This document shows, one piece after another, positions 9,202 through 19,108 of a DNA stretch of 64,000 nucleotides. This DNA comes from Actinobacillus sp. (GTDB lineage Bacteria; Pseudomonadota; Gammaproteobacteria; Enterobacterales; Pasteurellaceae), in contig JAHHQY010000001.1 of NCBI GenBank assembly GCA_020026115.1, positions 1 to 64,000 of the forward strand, given 5' to 3'. A model generated the notes under the pieces. That model did not search any database. It was not told the DNA's origin and saw nothing but the letters and a program-made list of their open reading frames with translations. Made by a program: the position numbers and the translations under genes. Position 1 is the stretch's first letter. Every line of letters starts with the position of its first letter.

Positions 9202-12066
9202 TTACAATGCTTCAATAGCTTTGAATTGTTGTTGTAATTTTACTTTTGCATCCATATAGCCTTGTAATTTTTCGCGTTCTTTAGCGATAACCGCTTCAGG
9301 CGCTTTGGCAACGAAAGATTCATTGCTGAGTTTATTCTCAATGCGAGCAATTTCTTTTTCGTTGTCGTCTAGGGCTTTTTGTAAGCGCGCTAATTCTTTA
9401 TCTTTGTCGATAAAGCCAGCCATTGGTACAGAAACTTCCACTTTGCCCACTAATTTTGTTACAGAAAGAGGCGGTTCTTGGTCGTTTTCTAATACTTGAA
9501 TCGCAGATAATTTAGCCATCGCTTTTAAAAGGTCGGTATTTTTCGCTAAAACGGCACGTTCTTCGTCGCTTAAATAGCGTAAGCAAAGATCGAGTGCTTT
9601 ACTTGGTGCGATATTACTTTCGGCGCGAATGTTACGAGTTGCAGAAATAATAGCTTGAAGCCATTCCATTTCTTGTACGGCTTTTGCATCATTTTTGCTT
9701 TCGTCCACTTGCGGGAACGGTTGTAACATAATGGTATCGCCGGTTACGCCTGCGAAGCCTTTCACTTGTTGCCAAATTTCTTCTGTGATAAATGGCATAA
9801 TTGGATGGGTTAAGCGTAAAAGTTTTTCTAATACGTTAATTAAAGTGCGACTTGCCCCACGAATTTGTGCAACTTGGCCTTGTGCGAAAACAGGTTTAGT
9901 TAATTCTAAATACCAGTCGCAGAATTGGTTCCAAGTAAAGTCGTAAATCGCATTAGCGCACATATCAAAACGATATTGGCTTAAAGAATGACGGAACGCT
10001 TCGACGGTGCGATTAAATTCGCTTTCGATCCAGCGATCAGCAATGCTGTATTCTACTTCGCCTTCGCTTAAATCTAATTTTTCATTGGTTAAAACGAAAC
10101 GGCTTGCATTCCATAATTTATTACAGAAATTGCGGTAACCTTCTAAACGTTTCATATCCCAGTTAATATCACGGCCGTTACTTGCTAAAGCGGCTAAAGT
10201 AAAGCGTAGAGCATCGGTACCATGCGCGGAAATACCGTCAGCAAACTCTTTACGCGTTGCTTTTTCAATTTTTGCGGCAAGTTGTGGTTGCATCATATTG
10301 CCAGTACGTTTTTTCACGAGGCTTTCTAAATCAATCCCATCAATCATATCAATCGGGTCAAGAACGTTACCTTTTGATTTAGACATTTTTTGTCCGTTTT
10401 CATCACGGATTAAGCCTGTTACATAAACAGTTTTAAATGGCACTTGTGGTTTACCATTTTCATCTTTTAGGAAGTGCATCGTAAACATAATCATACGCGC
10501 AACCCAGAAGAAGATAATATCGAAACCAGTGATTAATACATCTGTTGGATGGAACATTTGTAATTCTTTGGTATTTTCAGGCCAGCCTAAGGTTGAGAAA
10601 GTCCAAAGACCTGAAGAGAACCAAGTATCTAAAACGTCTTCATCTTGACGTAAAGCGATATCTTCACCTAATTGGTATTTTTGACGTACTTCAGCTTCAT
10701 CGCGAGCCACATAAACGTTGCCTTCATTATCGTACCAAGCTGGAATACGGTGTCCCCACCATAATTGGCGAGAAATACACCAGTCTTGAATGTCGCGCAT
10801 CCAAGAGAAATATAAGTTTTCATATTGTTTCGGCACGAATTGAATTTCGCCATCTTCAACCGCTTTTGTTGCAACTTCCGCAAGAGGTTTTACGCTCACA
10901 TACCATTGGTCGGTTAACATAGGTTCAATTGGCACGCCACCACGATCACCATAAGGCACTTTTAAGTCGTGCGGTTTAATTTCGCCTAAAAGACCTAAAG
11001 CGTCTAAATCTGCAACAATTTGTTTACGCGCAGCAAAGCGTTCCATACCATGGTATTTTTCTGGAATGCTGGCATCAAAATCAACTAAAGGTTTACCGTC
11101 AATACCAACAACTTCGGCTTCAGCACGAATATCAGCATTTGGCGTCATCACGTTAATCATAGGTAAGTTATGGCGTTTACCTACTTCGTAGTCGTTGAAG
11201 TCGTGAGCTGGGGTAATTTTTACCGCACCTGTACCGAAATCTTTTTCAACATAGTCATCGGCAATAATTGGAATTTCGCGGTTAACTAATGGTAGAAGAA
11301 TGGTTTTACCAATTAAATTTTGGTAGCGTTCATCTTCAGGGTGAACAGCAACGGCCGTATCACCTAACATTGTTTCAGGACGAGTTGTTGCAATTTCTAA
11401 ATAATCTAAGCCTTCAGCTGTTTTTGCGCCATTTGCTAATGGATAGCGGAAATGCCACATACTGCCTTTTTTCTCTTTATTTTCAACTTCTAAATCAGAA
11501 ATTGCGGTGTGAAGTTTTGGATCCCAGTTAACAAGGCGTTTACCACGATAGATAAGACCTTCTTCATGTAAACGAACGAAAACTTCTTTTACAGCATCGG
11601 ATAAACCTTTATCCATTGTAAAACGTTCACGATCCCAATCGACGCTATCACCTAAACGGCGCATTTGTTGGCTAATAGTTCCGCCAGATTCGCCTTTCCA
11701 TTGCCAAATTTTTTCAATGAAAGCTTCACGGCCATAATCGTGACGTGTTTTATTTTCTTCGGCCGCAATTTTACGTTCAACAACCATTTGAGTTGCAATA
11801 CCCGCGTGGTCAGTCCCTGCTTGCCATAAGGTATTGTCACCTTCCATACGATGGAAACGAATTAAAGTATCCATTAAAGTTTGTTGGAAAGCATGCCCCA
11901 TGTGTAGGCTACCTGTAACATTTGGTGGGGGAATGGCAATGCAATAACTCGGATTATTGATATTTTCCGTTGGCTTGAAATAGCCCATTTCTTCCCAATG
12001 GCGATAAAGACCTTGCTCTACCGCGCTCGGATCAAAGCGATCCGCCATGTCTAATTTTTTTGTCAT
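9202..12066 (-). CDS. valS: Valyl-tRNA synthetase
   Basis: Starting at [11 protein letters not shown] gives 954 residues, close to E. coli ValS (951). The class I motifs are HMGH at 55-58 ([13 protein letters not shown]) and KMSKS near residue 555. The editing domain is in the middle, and the C-terminal tail is a coiled coil (about residues 885-950), as expected for ValS. It charges tRNA-Val and hydrolyses misactivated threonine. It lies 49 bases after holC in the same direction, a conserved pair. A repeat copy encodes NIRAES near the anticodon-binding region. Confidence 0.96.
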   Translation of the reverse strand: MTKKLDMADRFDPSAVEQGLYRHWEEMGYFKPTENINNPSYCIAIPPPNVTGSLHMGHAFQQTLMDTLIRFHRMEGDNTLWQAGTDHAGIATQMVVERKIAAEENKTRHDYGREAFIEKIWQWKGESGGTISQQMRRLGDSVDWDRERFTMDKGLSDAVKEVFVRLHEEGLIYRGKRLVNWDPKLHTAISDLEVENKEKKGSMWHFRYPLANGAKTAEGLDYLEIATTRPETMLGDTAVAVHPEDERYQNLIGKTILLPLVNREIPIIADDYVEKDFGTGAVKITPAHDFNDYEVGKRHNLPMINVMTPNADIRAEAEVVGIDGKPLVDFDASIPEKYHGMERFAARKQIVADLDALGLLGEIKPHDLKVPYGDRGGVPIEPMLTDQWYVSVKPLAEVATKAVEDGEIQFVPKQYENLYFSWMRDIQDWCISRQLWWGHRIPAWYDNEGNVYVARDEAEVRQKYQLGEDIALRQDEDVLDTWFSSGLWTFSTLGWPENTKELQMFHPTDVLITGFDIIFFWVARMIMFTMHFLKDENGKPQVPFKTVYVTGLIRDENGQKMSKSKGNVLDPIDMIDGIDLESLVKKRTGNMMQPQLAAKIEKATRKEFADGISAHGTDALRFTLAALASNGRDINWDMKRLEGYRNFCNKLWNASRFVLTNEKLDLSEGEVEYSIADRWIESEFNRTVEAFRHSLSQYRFDMCANAIYDFTWNQFCDWYLELTKPVFAQGQVAQIRGASRTLINVLEKLLRLTHPIMPFITEEIWQQVKGFAGVTGDTIMLQPFPQVDESKNDAKAVQEMEWLQAIISATRNIRAESNIAPSKALDLCLRYLSDEERAVLAKNTDLLKAMAKLSAIQVLENDQEPPLSVTKLVGKVEVSVPMAGFIDKDKELARLQKALDDNEKEIARIENKLSNESFVAKAPEAVIAKEREKLQGYMDAKVKLQQQFKAIEAL
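9617..9630 (-). repeat. Uptake-signal-like repeat inside valS
   Basis: Exact core TTTCGGCGCGA, read in valS as part of NIRAES. Confidence 0.5.
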
Positions 12067-12115
12067 ATTAGTTTCTCTTTTGGTTAAATTTAGCAAAATT
12101 GTGATGACGCTTAAT

Positions 12116-12562
12116 TTAAGGATTTTCCATTTGCATTTGCCAATTCATTTGGCGGTAATGTTTATAGCGTTCGCGCGCTTGTTGTTTTGCTGTTTCATTC
12201 ACAGGGACAAAATCTATCGCATGATTAAAACTCGAAATAAACTCTGGCACAAAAGCATGTAAATTAATGCATACATCACGGCGTTGGCTATTGCGTTTGC
12301 CTGGCCATGCCACCTCTACAGGCGTTGGCATTTGGGTAATTTCGCCCGCAAGGTTATGAGGTACAAACTCATCGGCTGAGCGCGCCCAAAGGGCATCGTC
12401 TAAGCGTTCAGCTTGTGCTTGATCCGCACACCATAACAAAATGAGTTTTCCTTGACGCCACAAAAGTGCGCTTAAATCACAAGCGAGCGTTTCTTCGGGG
12501 GAAAGATTTTCACCTTGTGGTGCATTTTCCGCCATTAAATAAAATTGTGCTTGTCTACCCAT
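12116..12562 (-). CDS. holC: DNA polymerase III chi subunit HolC
   Basis: The 148-residue protein matches HolC by its N-terminal FYLMAE, the central [33 protein letters not shown], and the FVPH segment. Chi binds the C-terminal tail of single-stranded DNA-binding protein and, with psi (HolD), joins the clamp loader. It lies upstream of valS, the widespread holC-valS order; pepA, often found before it, is not here. Confidence 0.92.
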   Translation of the reverse strand: MGRQAQFYLMAENAPQGENLSPEETLACDLSALLWRQGKLILLWCADQAQAERLDDALWARSADEFVPHNLAGEITQMPTPVEVAWPGKRNSQRRDVCINLHAFVPEFISSFNHAIDFVPVNETAKQQARERYKHYRQMNWQMQMENP

Positions 12563-12698
12563 AATTTCCCTTAGCCGAGCGAATATAAAAGTTTTAATTC
12601 TAGCGAAAAATAAGTGAAAAAGAAAACCTTACAAAGTATTTTTTTTGCGAAAAATTTAAGCGGAAAAGAAAAGAGAGAAAAAGGGAAGGGGAAAAGGG

Positions 12699-12715
12699 AA
12701 TTTTTCGGCGCGAGA
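12699..12715 (-). repeat. Uptake-signal-like repeat, single copy
   Basis: Exact core TTTCGGCGCGAG with a T run, in the noncoding gap between sspB and holC. Confidence 0.7.
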
Positions 12716-12723
12716 GTGTTTTT

Positions 12724-12750
12724 TAAAAGCAACCCTGCTTAAAAGCAGGG
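12724..12750 (-). terminator. sspB terminator
   Basis: A stem CCCTGC/GCAGGG (12733-12738 with 12745-12750), possibly extended by two A-T pairs, is followed on the minus strand by TTGCTTTT. Confidence 0.75.
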
Positions 12751-12756
12751 CTGGGA

Positions 12757-13155
12757 TTATTTAACAATGCGTAAGAAAGAATTTTCTTCTTTAGCCGGTT
12801 TTTCTGCTTGAGGCTGGTTTTGTTCAAGGTAAAGTTGTTCTGCTTCAAACATGGCACCTTCACCATTTTCTCGCGCATAAATCGCAAGTGCCGCGCCCAT
12901 AGGGACATAAATTTGGCGTTCTTGCCCATTAAAACGTGCGCAAAATTCAATAGCGTTTTCACCAAGATGTAAATTATTGGTTGCGCGCATAGAAAGATTG
13001 AGAATAATTTGCCCGTCTTGAACATATTCTGTTGGCACATTGACACCATAATATGTGGCGTCCACCAAAAGATAAGGGGTTAATTGATTGTCTACAATCC
13101 AATCATAATAAGCCCGTAATAAATACGGGCGTTTGGCTGAAAGGGGCTTTTGCAT
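12757..13155 (-). CDS. sspB: ClpXP specificity-enhancing factor SspB
   Basis: The 132-residue protein has the compact SspB substrate-binding domain (residues 1-105), an acidic Gln/Glu-rich linker, and the C-terminal ClpX-docking tail SFLRIVK, which resembles the E. coli LRVVK end. SspB tethers ssrA-tagged proteins to ClpXP. It follows sspA by 9 bases, the standard sspAB operon. Confidence 0.94.
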   Translation of the reverse strand: MQKPLSAKRPYLLRAYYDWIVDNQLTPYLLVDATYYGVNVPTEYVQDGQIILNLSMRATNNLHLGENAIEFCARFNGQERQIYVPMGAALAIYARENGEGAMFEAEQLYLEQNQPQAEKPAKEENSFLRIVK

Positions 13156-13164
13156 AAGAAAACC

Positions 13165-13800
13165 TTATTTTTCTTCCATAAAATTGCGTGGTGCATCTGA
13201 ATTGATAGATTCTTGGAAAGAATCACGTTTAAAAACAAGATCCATGTAAGCTTTTACCGCTTTGCTGCCAGCACCAGTAAATTCAATACCAAGATTTTGC
13301 ATTTTCCATAATAAAGGCGCCATGTAGCAATCGACAAGGCTAAATTCTTCGCTCATAAAATAAGGCGTAAAGCCTGCGGAAATAGCAAGAATTTGCTCTT
13401 TTAAGTATTTTTTCGCTTTATTACGTTCTGCGTCACTTTTACCAAATTCGGCCACTTTTAAATTGTGGAACCAAGTTTCTTGAATATCATGCATTAATTG
13501 GCGTTTTTGTGCGCGTTCTACAGGGAAAACGGGCATAAGCGGTGGATGCGGAAAGCGCTCATCTAAATATTCTAAAATAATATGTGGAGTATTAATGGAC
13601 AGATCGCGATCCATTAAAGTTGGCACGGAACCTGCTGGATTTACATCCATTAAATGTTCATTAATGGTGCCAGAAACGACATTTTCTGTTTCGTAAGTTG
13701 CACCTTTTTCTGCAAGAACAAAACGCACTTGATGGCAGTAAATATCATCATTATTTGAAAATAACGTCATAACAGAACGTTTATTGGCAGCACTGGTCAT
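13165..13800 (-). CDS. sspA: Stringent starvation protein A
   Basis: The start MTSAANKRSVMTLF at 13800 has a GGAGG site just upstream and gives 211 residues, the family length. The protein has a glutathione-S-transferase fold: N-terminal thioredoxin-like domain (DDIYCHQVRFVLAEKG, GSVPTLMDR) and a helical C-terminal domain. SspA binds RNA polymerase and modulates transcription in stationary phase; it is not thought to bind glutathione. First gene of sspAB. Confidence 0.94.
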   Translation of the reverse strand: MTSAANKRSVMTLFSNNDDIYCHQVRFVLAEKGATYETENVVSGTINEHLMDVNPAGSVPTLMDRDLSINTPHIILEYLDERFPHPPLMPVFPVERAQKRQLMHDIQETWFHNLKVAEFGKSDAERNKAKKYLKEQILAISAGFTPYFMSEEFSLVDCYMAPLLWKMQNLGIEFTGAGSKAVKAYMDLVFKRDSFQESINSDAPRNFMEEK

Positions 13801-13899
13801 CTTTTCCTCCGACGACTGAATAAAAATTAAAGATGGGTATTCTAGCACAAAATCCCTTTAAACGCAGAAAGGAAAGGTGATTTTGTGCAAAATTACTCA

Positions 13900-14400
13900 C
13901 TAAATAGGGTAGGAATGGGACTTTTCAAGGGATTTCATTTTATGCAAAGCAAATTGTTGCGCATAAAATGCTAATTTTTCGCCATTAGGTAAAGTCAGAT
14001 CGGGCGCAATATCAAAAAGCGGAATGATCACAAATTCTCGATTTAACATATCGTAATGAGGAACGGTTAAACGCGGTAAAGTGAAAATTTCATCATCAAT
14101 TAACAAAATATCCAAATCCAAGGTACGCTCACCCCAACGGCGTAAACGTACGCGCCCTTGTTCTTTTTCAATGTTTTGCAGAGCATCGAGCAAAGCCAAA
14201 GGGGCAAGATCGGTTTCAAGTTCTGCTACGGCATTAACGTAATCAGGCTGATCTTGCGGGCCTAAAGGCGCACTTTGATAAAAAGGACTTACTTTTTTCA
14301 ATGAGGTTTGGGGTAATCTTGCCAACGCCTGTAACGCGCTTTCTAATTGTGTTACAGGCGAAGCTAAATTACTGCCAAGAGCAATAAAAACGCGTTTCAT
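13900..14400 (-). CDS. folK: HPPK, 2-amino-4-hydroxy-6-hydroxymethyldihydropteridine pyrophosphokinase
   Basis: The 166-residue protein carries the HPPK signatures: FIALGSNL at the N-terminus, a central catalytic loop, and RRWGERTLDLDILLIDD with the metal-binding aspartates. It transfers pyrophosphate from ATP to the pterin precursor of folate. Its ATG directly abuts the pcnB stop (TAG then ATG), so translation is probably coupled. folA, another folate gene, is in the window near 60 kb. Confidence 0.94.
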   Translation of the reverse strand: MKRVFIALGSNLASPVTQLESALQALARLPQTSLKKVSPFYQSAPLGPQDQPDYVNAVAELETDLAPLALLDALQNIEKEQGRVRLRRWGERTLDLDILLIDDEIFTLPRLTVPHYDMLNREFVIIPLFDIAPDLTLPNGEKLAFYAQQFALHKMKSLEKSHSYPI

Positions 14401-15864
14401 CTATACGCCCTTTTTCGCATTAGGCTTAGAAAATTTTCGGCGCGAGTGAGAATTTCGGTTGCGATAATTTTTCTTGCCAGAAGATTTTCTCGGCTGTTTA
14501 TTGATTAAAGCCGTACGTTGCGACTCATTACTTTGCTGGTATTCGTGCCACCATTTGGTTAATTCAATGGCCTCGCCCCCTTCAATTTCTGCACGCATAG
14601 CAAGCAAATCAAACCCAGCACGGAATTTGGCATGTTCAAAGGTTTTTTGCGCTTGTTTGCCTTGGCGTTTCATAAATTGTAGTTGCAAGCTCCAAATATC
14701 ACGAATAACGGCAGTATGGCGACGTGGCGCACTAATTGCAGAGCATAAAAGGCTAAGAAGTTCATTTCCCGCTAAATTATGCGCATCGTGATTATTTAAG
14801 CCCCCTTCATTTTTTAAGACGTCCACTTTTTCTCGTAAGGGATACCAAAAGAAAGCGGCAAATAAGAATGCAGGATTAATAGGTAAATTATCAGCTAAAC
14901 GTTCGTCAGTTGACGATAGCGCTTTTAAAATCATACGTTCAGTAAAATTATCCGCACTTTGGGTGAAAAAAGGCATCAAGGCTGGGAAAAGTTGTTCAAA
15001 TAAACCATATTGGCGTAAAAGTTGATAAGTTTTCACCCCTTGACCTGATTGCAACAATTTAAGGCTTTCATCGTATAAACGCGCAGGCGGAATATTTTTT
15101 AATAAAGGTGCAAGGCGAGCGATAGGCTCGTTACTTGGCTTATCTAAAAAAAGATCCAATTTAGCCATAAAACGAATGGCTCGTAGCATACGCACAGGAT
15201 CTTCGTGATAACGCAATTCAGGATCGCCAATTAAGCGTAATTTACCGGCTTTTAAATCGGCTAAACCGTTAAAAAAGTCAAAAAGTTGATTTTTACTTGG
15301 GTCATAATAAAAGGCGTTAATCGTAAAATCACGGCGAATGGCATCTTGTTCTAAGGTGCCGTAAACATTATCGCGTAATAACATACCATGTTCGCTTTGA
15401 CGCGATTGGTTGCCACCATGATTTTCTTGATGATTCGCACGGAACGTGGCGACTTCAATAAATTCGCGCCCAAACATAATATGTGCTAAGCGGAAACGAC
15501 GGCCAACTAAACGGCATTTACGTTGGAAAATTTGACGAATTTGCTCAGGACGCGCGTTGGTGGCGACATCGAAATCTTTAGGTTTTTTGCCTTGTAGAAG
15601 ATCGCGCAAACAACCGCCGACTAAATAAGCTTCAAAACCATGAGCTTGTAATTTTTCGACAATTTGTAAGGCGTATTTATCAATTTTTTTTGGCGTAATA
15701 CCATACTTGCTGGCATTTAAAATATGGGCTTGCGTGTGCTTATTGATCTGCGCTTTATTGGCTTGAGAGGCAATTTTTTCAGCCGGTTTTTTTTCGCTTA
15801 TTTTAGGCGCAGTTTGCGTTGTTTTAGCACGTTTCCGCCAAAAATTTTTAATTAAAGTTAAAAT
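14401..15864 (-). CDS. pcnB: Poly(A) polymerase I, probable ATT start codon
   Basis: The frame contains no ATG, GTG or TTG between an in-frame stop near 15930 and the leucine of VGGCLRDLL, which is already inside the catalytic domain. An ATT at 15862-15864 lies 6 bases after GGAG (15871-15874). Translation from there reads ILTLIKNFWRKRAK, which aligns with the E. coli PcnB start MFTRVANFCRKV; E. coli pcnB is known to use AUU. The product is then 487 residues. The nucleotidyltransferase motif is LVGGCLRDLLQGKKPKDFD with catalytic aspartates, followed by the RNA-binding domain and a basic Arg/Lys/Ser tail. The enzyme adds poly(A) to RNA 3' ends, promoting decay. Genes follow the order dksA-pcnB-folK. 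Confidence 0.9.
   Translation of the reverse strand: MLTLIKNFWRKRAKTTQTAPKISEKKPAEKIASQANKAQINKHTQAHILNASKYGITPKKIDKYALQIVEKLQAHGFEAYLVGGCLRDLLQGKKPKDFDVATNARPEQIRQIFQRKCRLVGRRFRLAHIMFGREFIEVATFRANHQENHGGNQSRQSEHGMLLRDNVYGTLEQDAIRRDFTINAFYYDPSKNQLFDFFNGLADLKAGKLRLIGDPELRYHEDPVRMLRAIRFMAKLDLFLDKPSNEPIARLAPLLKNIPPARLYDESLKLLQSGQGVKTYQLLRQYGLFEQLFPALMPFFTQSADNFTERMILKALSSTDERLADNLPINPAFLFAAFFWYPLREKVDVLKNEGGLNNHDAHNLAGNELLSLLCSAISAPRRHTAVIRDIWSLQLQFMKRQGKQAQKTFEHAKFRAGFDLLAMRAEIEGGEAIELTKWWHEYQQSNESQRTALINKQPRKSSGKKNYRNRNSHSRRKFSKPNAKKGV
14430..14448 (-). repeat. Uptake-signal-like repeat inside the pcnB 3' end
   Basis: Full-length copy including AAAATTTT and GAGTG flanks; read as SHSRRKFS in the basic C-terminal tail of PcnB. 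Confidence 0.7.
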
Positions 15865-15874
15865 AATAAGCTCC
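15862..15874 (-). promoter_or_regulatory. Ribosome binding site and ATT start of pcnB
   Basis: On the minus strand GGAG is followed by CTTATT and then ATT. A second ATT, one codon upstream, has only 3 bases of spacing. The position with 6-base spacing is preferred and agrees with the alignment to E. coli PcnB. Confidence 0.75.
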
Positions 15875-15898
15875 GAATTTTCAGGTAAAAGAACGACA

Positions 15899-15919
15899 AA
15901 AGGGGAGGCAAAACCTCCC
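15899..15919 (-). terminator. Terminator or attenuator between dksA and pcnB
   Basis: A stem GGGAGG/CCTCCC (15903-15908 with 15914-15919) is followed on the minus strand by CTTTTG. It would separate dksA from most pcnB transcripts. Confidence 0.7.
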
Positions 15920-15940
15920 GCTTGTCAAGGAATGAAGGCC

Positions 15941-16381
15941 TTAAGCCATCATTTGTTTTTCGCGAATTTCTGCAAGGGTTTTGCAGTCAATGCAAAGGTC
16001 TGCGGTTGGGCGAGCTTCTAAACGGCGTAAACCAATTTCTTCACCACAAGAATCACAGTAACCAAAATCGTCCATATCAAGTTTTTTCAAGGTACGTTCG
16101 ATTTTTTTCAATAGTTTGCGTTCGCGATCACGCGTGCGAAGTTCCAAGCTAAATTCTTCTTCTTGGGTTGCACGATCAGAAGGGTCGGCAAAGTTTGCGG
16201 CATCATCTTGCATACGGTCAACAGTACGCGTACTTTCGGTGCAAATTTGTTCATGCCAAGCATTTAAAATCTTTTTAAAATGAAGAAGTTGATCATCACT
16301 CATATATTCTTCATCTTTTTTGGCATTGTATGGTGTGACACCCGCTAATGCTAGCAAACTTAACGATGATTTTTTAGTCAT
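15941..16381 (-). CDS. dksA: RNA polymerase-binding transcription factor DksA
   Basis: The 146-residue protein is near-identical in pattern to DksA. The coiled-coil tip holds Asp66 and Asp69 (FADPSDR), equivalent to E. coli Asp71 and Asp74. The zinc finger has Cys109, Cys112, Cys130 and Cys133. The C-terminal helix is [21 protein letters not shown]. DksA enters the RNA polymerase secondary channel and works with ppGpp in the stringent response. An AGGAG site precedes the start, and comEC is divergent. Confidence 0.97.
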   Translation of the reverse strand: MTKKSSLSLLALAGVTPYNAKKDEEYMSDDQLLHFKKILNAWHEQICTESTRTVDRMQDDAANFADPSDRATQEEEFSLELRTRDRERKLLKKIERTLKKLDMDDFGYCDSCGEEIGLRRLEARPTADLCIDCKTLAEIREKQMMA

Positions 16382-16505
16382 CTTTTCTCCTAAATATGGT
16401 TATTTTAAAGGTTATTATTACCTAGGGGTTTTTTAAGGGCGCTATAAATAGCAGAAGATTTTAAAATAAGCAAACAAAAATGAAAAAATAGGCAAAATAA
16501 ATCTT

Positions 16506-16530
16506 AAAAATGTGATAAATATCGCAAAAA
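16506..16530 (+). promoter_or_regulatory. CRP-S-like site upstream of comEC
   Basis: TGTGA-TAAATA-TCGCA at 16511-16526, with A runs on both sides, is an almost symmetric CRP site. One half-site has C in place of the T that canonical CRP sites carry (TCGCA instead of TCACA). This substitution defines Sxy-dependent CRP-S sites of competence genes in H. influenzae. A possible -10 CATACT lies at 16567-16572, placing the site about 60 bases before a likely transcription start. Confidence 0.75.
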
Positions 16531-16595
16531 ATCAGTACAAAATTTGAGTCATTCGCGGAAATTTTCCATACTGAAATGGAAAAGGAAAACCTGCG

Positions 16596-19079
16596 ATGAA
16601 AACACCAACAATTAACATAATTTCAATAAGTTATCTTATCATTCTAGCCGGGCTAAGTTTGCTTTTTTTCCCCTTAGAGGCTTTTGTGACCTTGAAAACA
16701 ACGGGCTACCTTCTTTGCCCTTTGTTGATGTTAAGTATCTTGGCTTGGAAAAAAAGAGTACTTTTTGTGCAAAACCTCAGCTTGTTGAGTAGTCTTTTTT
16801 TATTATTTTTAGCCTTTTTCCATGGGCAAGCTTTGCAACTTTGGCAACAGGCTGAAAATAATCTGGCGCACCCTTTTGCGACTACGACGGCTTTTTCTAT
16901 TGAGAAAATTTATCGACAACAAGCTTATCAAACGGTGTTAGCGAAAATTCATGCGCCCTCACCTTACCAAAAGCAACGGGTTTATTTAAATTGGCCAGGG
17001 AAAGAGCGCCCGAAAAGCGGGGAAATTTGGTATGGCACGTTAAAATTACATCCGCTGGCTTCAAGGCTCAATTTTGGCGGATTTAACCGTCAGCAATGGT
17101 ATTTTTCTCAAGGTATTACCGCATACGGCAGTGTGAAAGGGGCAAAGAAAATAGAAAATGCCCAGGCTTGGCGAGATAAAGCCTTAGAAAAAGCTTATGG
17201 ACAAACTGAAAATTTACCTATGCAAGGGTTATTGCTCGCCTTAGGTTTTGGTGAACGCGCTTGGCTTTCAAAAGCACAAATGCAAATTTATCAACAAACC
17301 AACACGGCTCATTTAATTGCAATTTCAGGTTTGCATATTGGCCTTGCTTTTTTGTTAGGTTTTTATCTGGCAAGAATAGGGCAGTATTTTTTACCTCAAC
17401 GTTGGATTTTTCCGCAAATTCCTTGGTTAGTAGGGCTGGCGGTCGCCTTTTTTTATGCGCTTTTAGCGGGGTTTGCCATTCCAACTTTTAGGGCTATTGT
17501 GGCTTTAAGTGTGATTACGTTATTACAGTTGCAACGTTTGCATTTAACAAAATGGCAATATTTTCCTTTGGTTATGGCTATTTTATTGTTATGCGACCCT
17601 TTTATGTTGCTTTCGAGTAGTTTTTGGCTCTCTGTTGGCGCGGTGTTCAGTTTAATGTTGTGGTACGAATTTGTGCCGTTATCTTTTTTTCAATGGCGAG
17701 GTCAACCTTTTGTTCAATCCACTCTAAAAAATGGGCAGTGGCTCATCAGTTTAGTGCATTTACAAATAGGATTATTGTGGCTTTTCACACCAATTCAGCT
17801 GGCTATTTTTCATGGTTTTTCTCTTTTTAGTTTAATGTGCAATTTAGTTGCCGTTCCTTTGTATAGTTTTTTGGTCGTTCCCTGTGTGTTAGGGGCCACG
17901 TTATTTTCTATTGATAGTCTGTGGCTATTAGCCAACAGCTTGGTTTTATGGACAGAAACAGGCTTAAGTTTGTTTCAAGAAGGTTGGTTTACGTTTTCCT
18001 TTCACTTCAAATGGAGTATTGCAAGCTTTTGTATTCTGTCTTTTTTGATCTTTTTGCTTTATCTAAAAAGGATCAAAAAGGCGTATTCGCACCGAAAAAA
18101 GGAACAAAGACTTGCAAAAATGGCCGTAACAGCGGTGGGTAAAAAGGCTTGGCCGATAAATATTAATCCCGAAGCCTTACCTTCTTTAAAGGTAATAAAA
18201 CGCGGAATATTATTAACTTCCTTTTTGCTTCTTGTGCAAATAGGCGTGGCGATCCAAAACGAAATGGCGCAGAAAGACTGGCGTTTGACCATGTTAGATG
18301 TTGGGCAGGGCTTGGCTGTGTTGGTGGAGAAAAATCAGCGCGGAGTGCTATATGATACGGGGATTCGCTGGGGAAAAGGGCAAGGTGCAGGCAGTATGGC
18401 GCAGGTGGAAATTTTGCCGTATTTGATGCGTAATGGCATTGAGCTAGATCAAGTGATCGCAAGTCATGATGATCTTGATCACGTCGGCGGTGTAGCGGAT
18501 ATGCTACACACTTTTCCACAAGCTGTTTATACAAGTCCTTCTTTTAAAAATTACTACGCCTTGCAAGCAACAAATTTTCGGCGCGAATGTATAAAAGGTA
18601 AAAAATGGCGTTGGCAAGGCTTGGATTTTTCCGTTTTATGGCCAAAAAAGCGCGTTGCAAAAGCGAAGAATGAGGATTCTTGTGTGTTGCTGATTTCAGA
18701 TGGGACACATCGCGTATTGTTAATGGGGGATGCGGATAAAAAAGTCGAGCGACAAATTTTAGCGCAACTGCCAAAAATTGACGTCTTACAGGTGGGGCAT
18801 CACGGCAGTAATACATCAAGCGATCCGTTATTTTTACAAAAAATCAGCCCTAAGTTGGCGTTGGTTTCTGCAAGTCGTTGGAATATGTGGGGGTTACCTC
18901 GAAAAGAAGTACGAGAACGCTTTAAAGAATATGCGATACCATTACTTAACACGGCGGAACAAGGCGCAATTCAAGTGGATTTTGCTCAAAATGATTGGCG
19001 TTATCTTACGGCTCGTCATGCTTTTAGCCCATGGTATTCAGCTTTCGTTGGCGATGAGGTTCAAATCAATGTACAATAA
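16596..19079 (+). CDS. comEC: DNA internalization protein ComEC/Rec2
   Basis: The 827-residue protein has the three ComEC parts: an N-terminal DUF4131 domain with hydrophobic segments; a polytopic Competence domain ([14 protein letters not shown] near residue 242, then many membrane helices to about 490); and a C-terminal metallo-beta-lactamase-like domain with [10 protein letters not shown] near 623 and [10 protein letters not shown] near 733. It forms the inner-membrane channel for single-stranded DNA during transformation. The H. influenzae orthologue Rec2 sits in the same order with msbA, lpxK and kdsB. A CRP-S-like site is upstream. The gene carries two copies of the uptake-signal-like repeat. 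Confidence 0.94.
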   Translation: MKTPTINIISISYLIILAGLSLLFFPLEAFVTLKTTGYLLCPLLMLSILAWKKRVLFVQNLSLLSSLFLLFLAFFHGQALQLWQQAENNLAHPFATTTAFSIEKIYRQQAYQTVLAKIHAPSPYQKQRVYLNWPGKERPKSGEIWYGTLKLHPLASRLNFGGFNRQQWYFSQGITAYGSVKGAKKIENAQAWRDKALEKAYGQTENLPMQGLLLALGFGERAWLSKAQMQIYQQTNTAHLIAISGLHIGLAFLLGFYLARIGQYFLPQRWIFPQIPWLVGLAVAFFYALLAGFAIPTFRAIVALSVITLLQLQRLHLTKWQYFPLVMAILLLCDPFMLLSSSFWLSVGAVFSLMLWYEFVPLSFFQWRGQPFVQSTLKNGQWLISLVHLQIGLLWLFTPIQLAIFHGFSLFSLMCNLVAVPLYSFLVVPCVLGATLFSIDSLWLLANSLVLWTETGLSLFQEGWFTFSFHFKWSIASFCILSFLIFLLYLKRIKKAYSHRKKEQRLAKMAVTAVGKKAWPININPEALPSLKVIKRGILLTSFLLLVQIGVAIQNEMAQKDWRLTMLDVGQGLAVLVEKNQRGVLYDTGIRWGKGQGAGSMAQVEILPYLMRNGIELDQVIASHDDLDHVGGVADMLHTFPQAVYTSPSFKNYYALQATNFRRECIKGKKWRWQGLDFSVLWPKKRVAKAKNEDSCVLLISDGTHRVLLMGDADKKVERQILAQLPKIDVLQVGHHGSNTSSDPLFLQKISPKLALVSASRWNMWGLPRKEVRERFKEYAIPLLNTAEQGAIQVDFAQNDWRYLTARHAFSPWYSAFVGDEVQINVQ
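18085..18100 (+). repeat. Uptake-signal-like repeat inside comEC, copy 1
   Basis: Exact core TCGCACCGAAA followed by AAA, encoding SHRKK in the basic linker after the membrane domain. Confidence 0.65.
18572..18589 (-). repeat. Uptake-signal-like repeat inside comEC, copy 2
   Basis: Core with AAATTTT flank on the opposite strand to copy 1, read as NFRRE in the C-terminal domain. Confidence 0.65.
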
Positions 19080-19108
19080 CGCACTTTTTTATAATAGAAG
19101 ATGAGTTT

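Noticed and set aside
14401..15609. A shorter PcnB starting at TTG (MRDLLQGKKPKDF)
   Set aside because: This start lies inside the nucleotidyltransferase motif; conserved residues continue upstream in frame to the ATT start, so this TTG is not the true start and the gene is not truncated.
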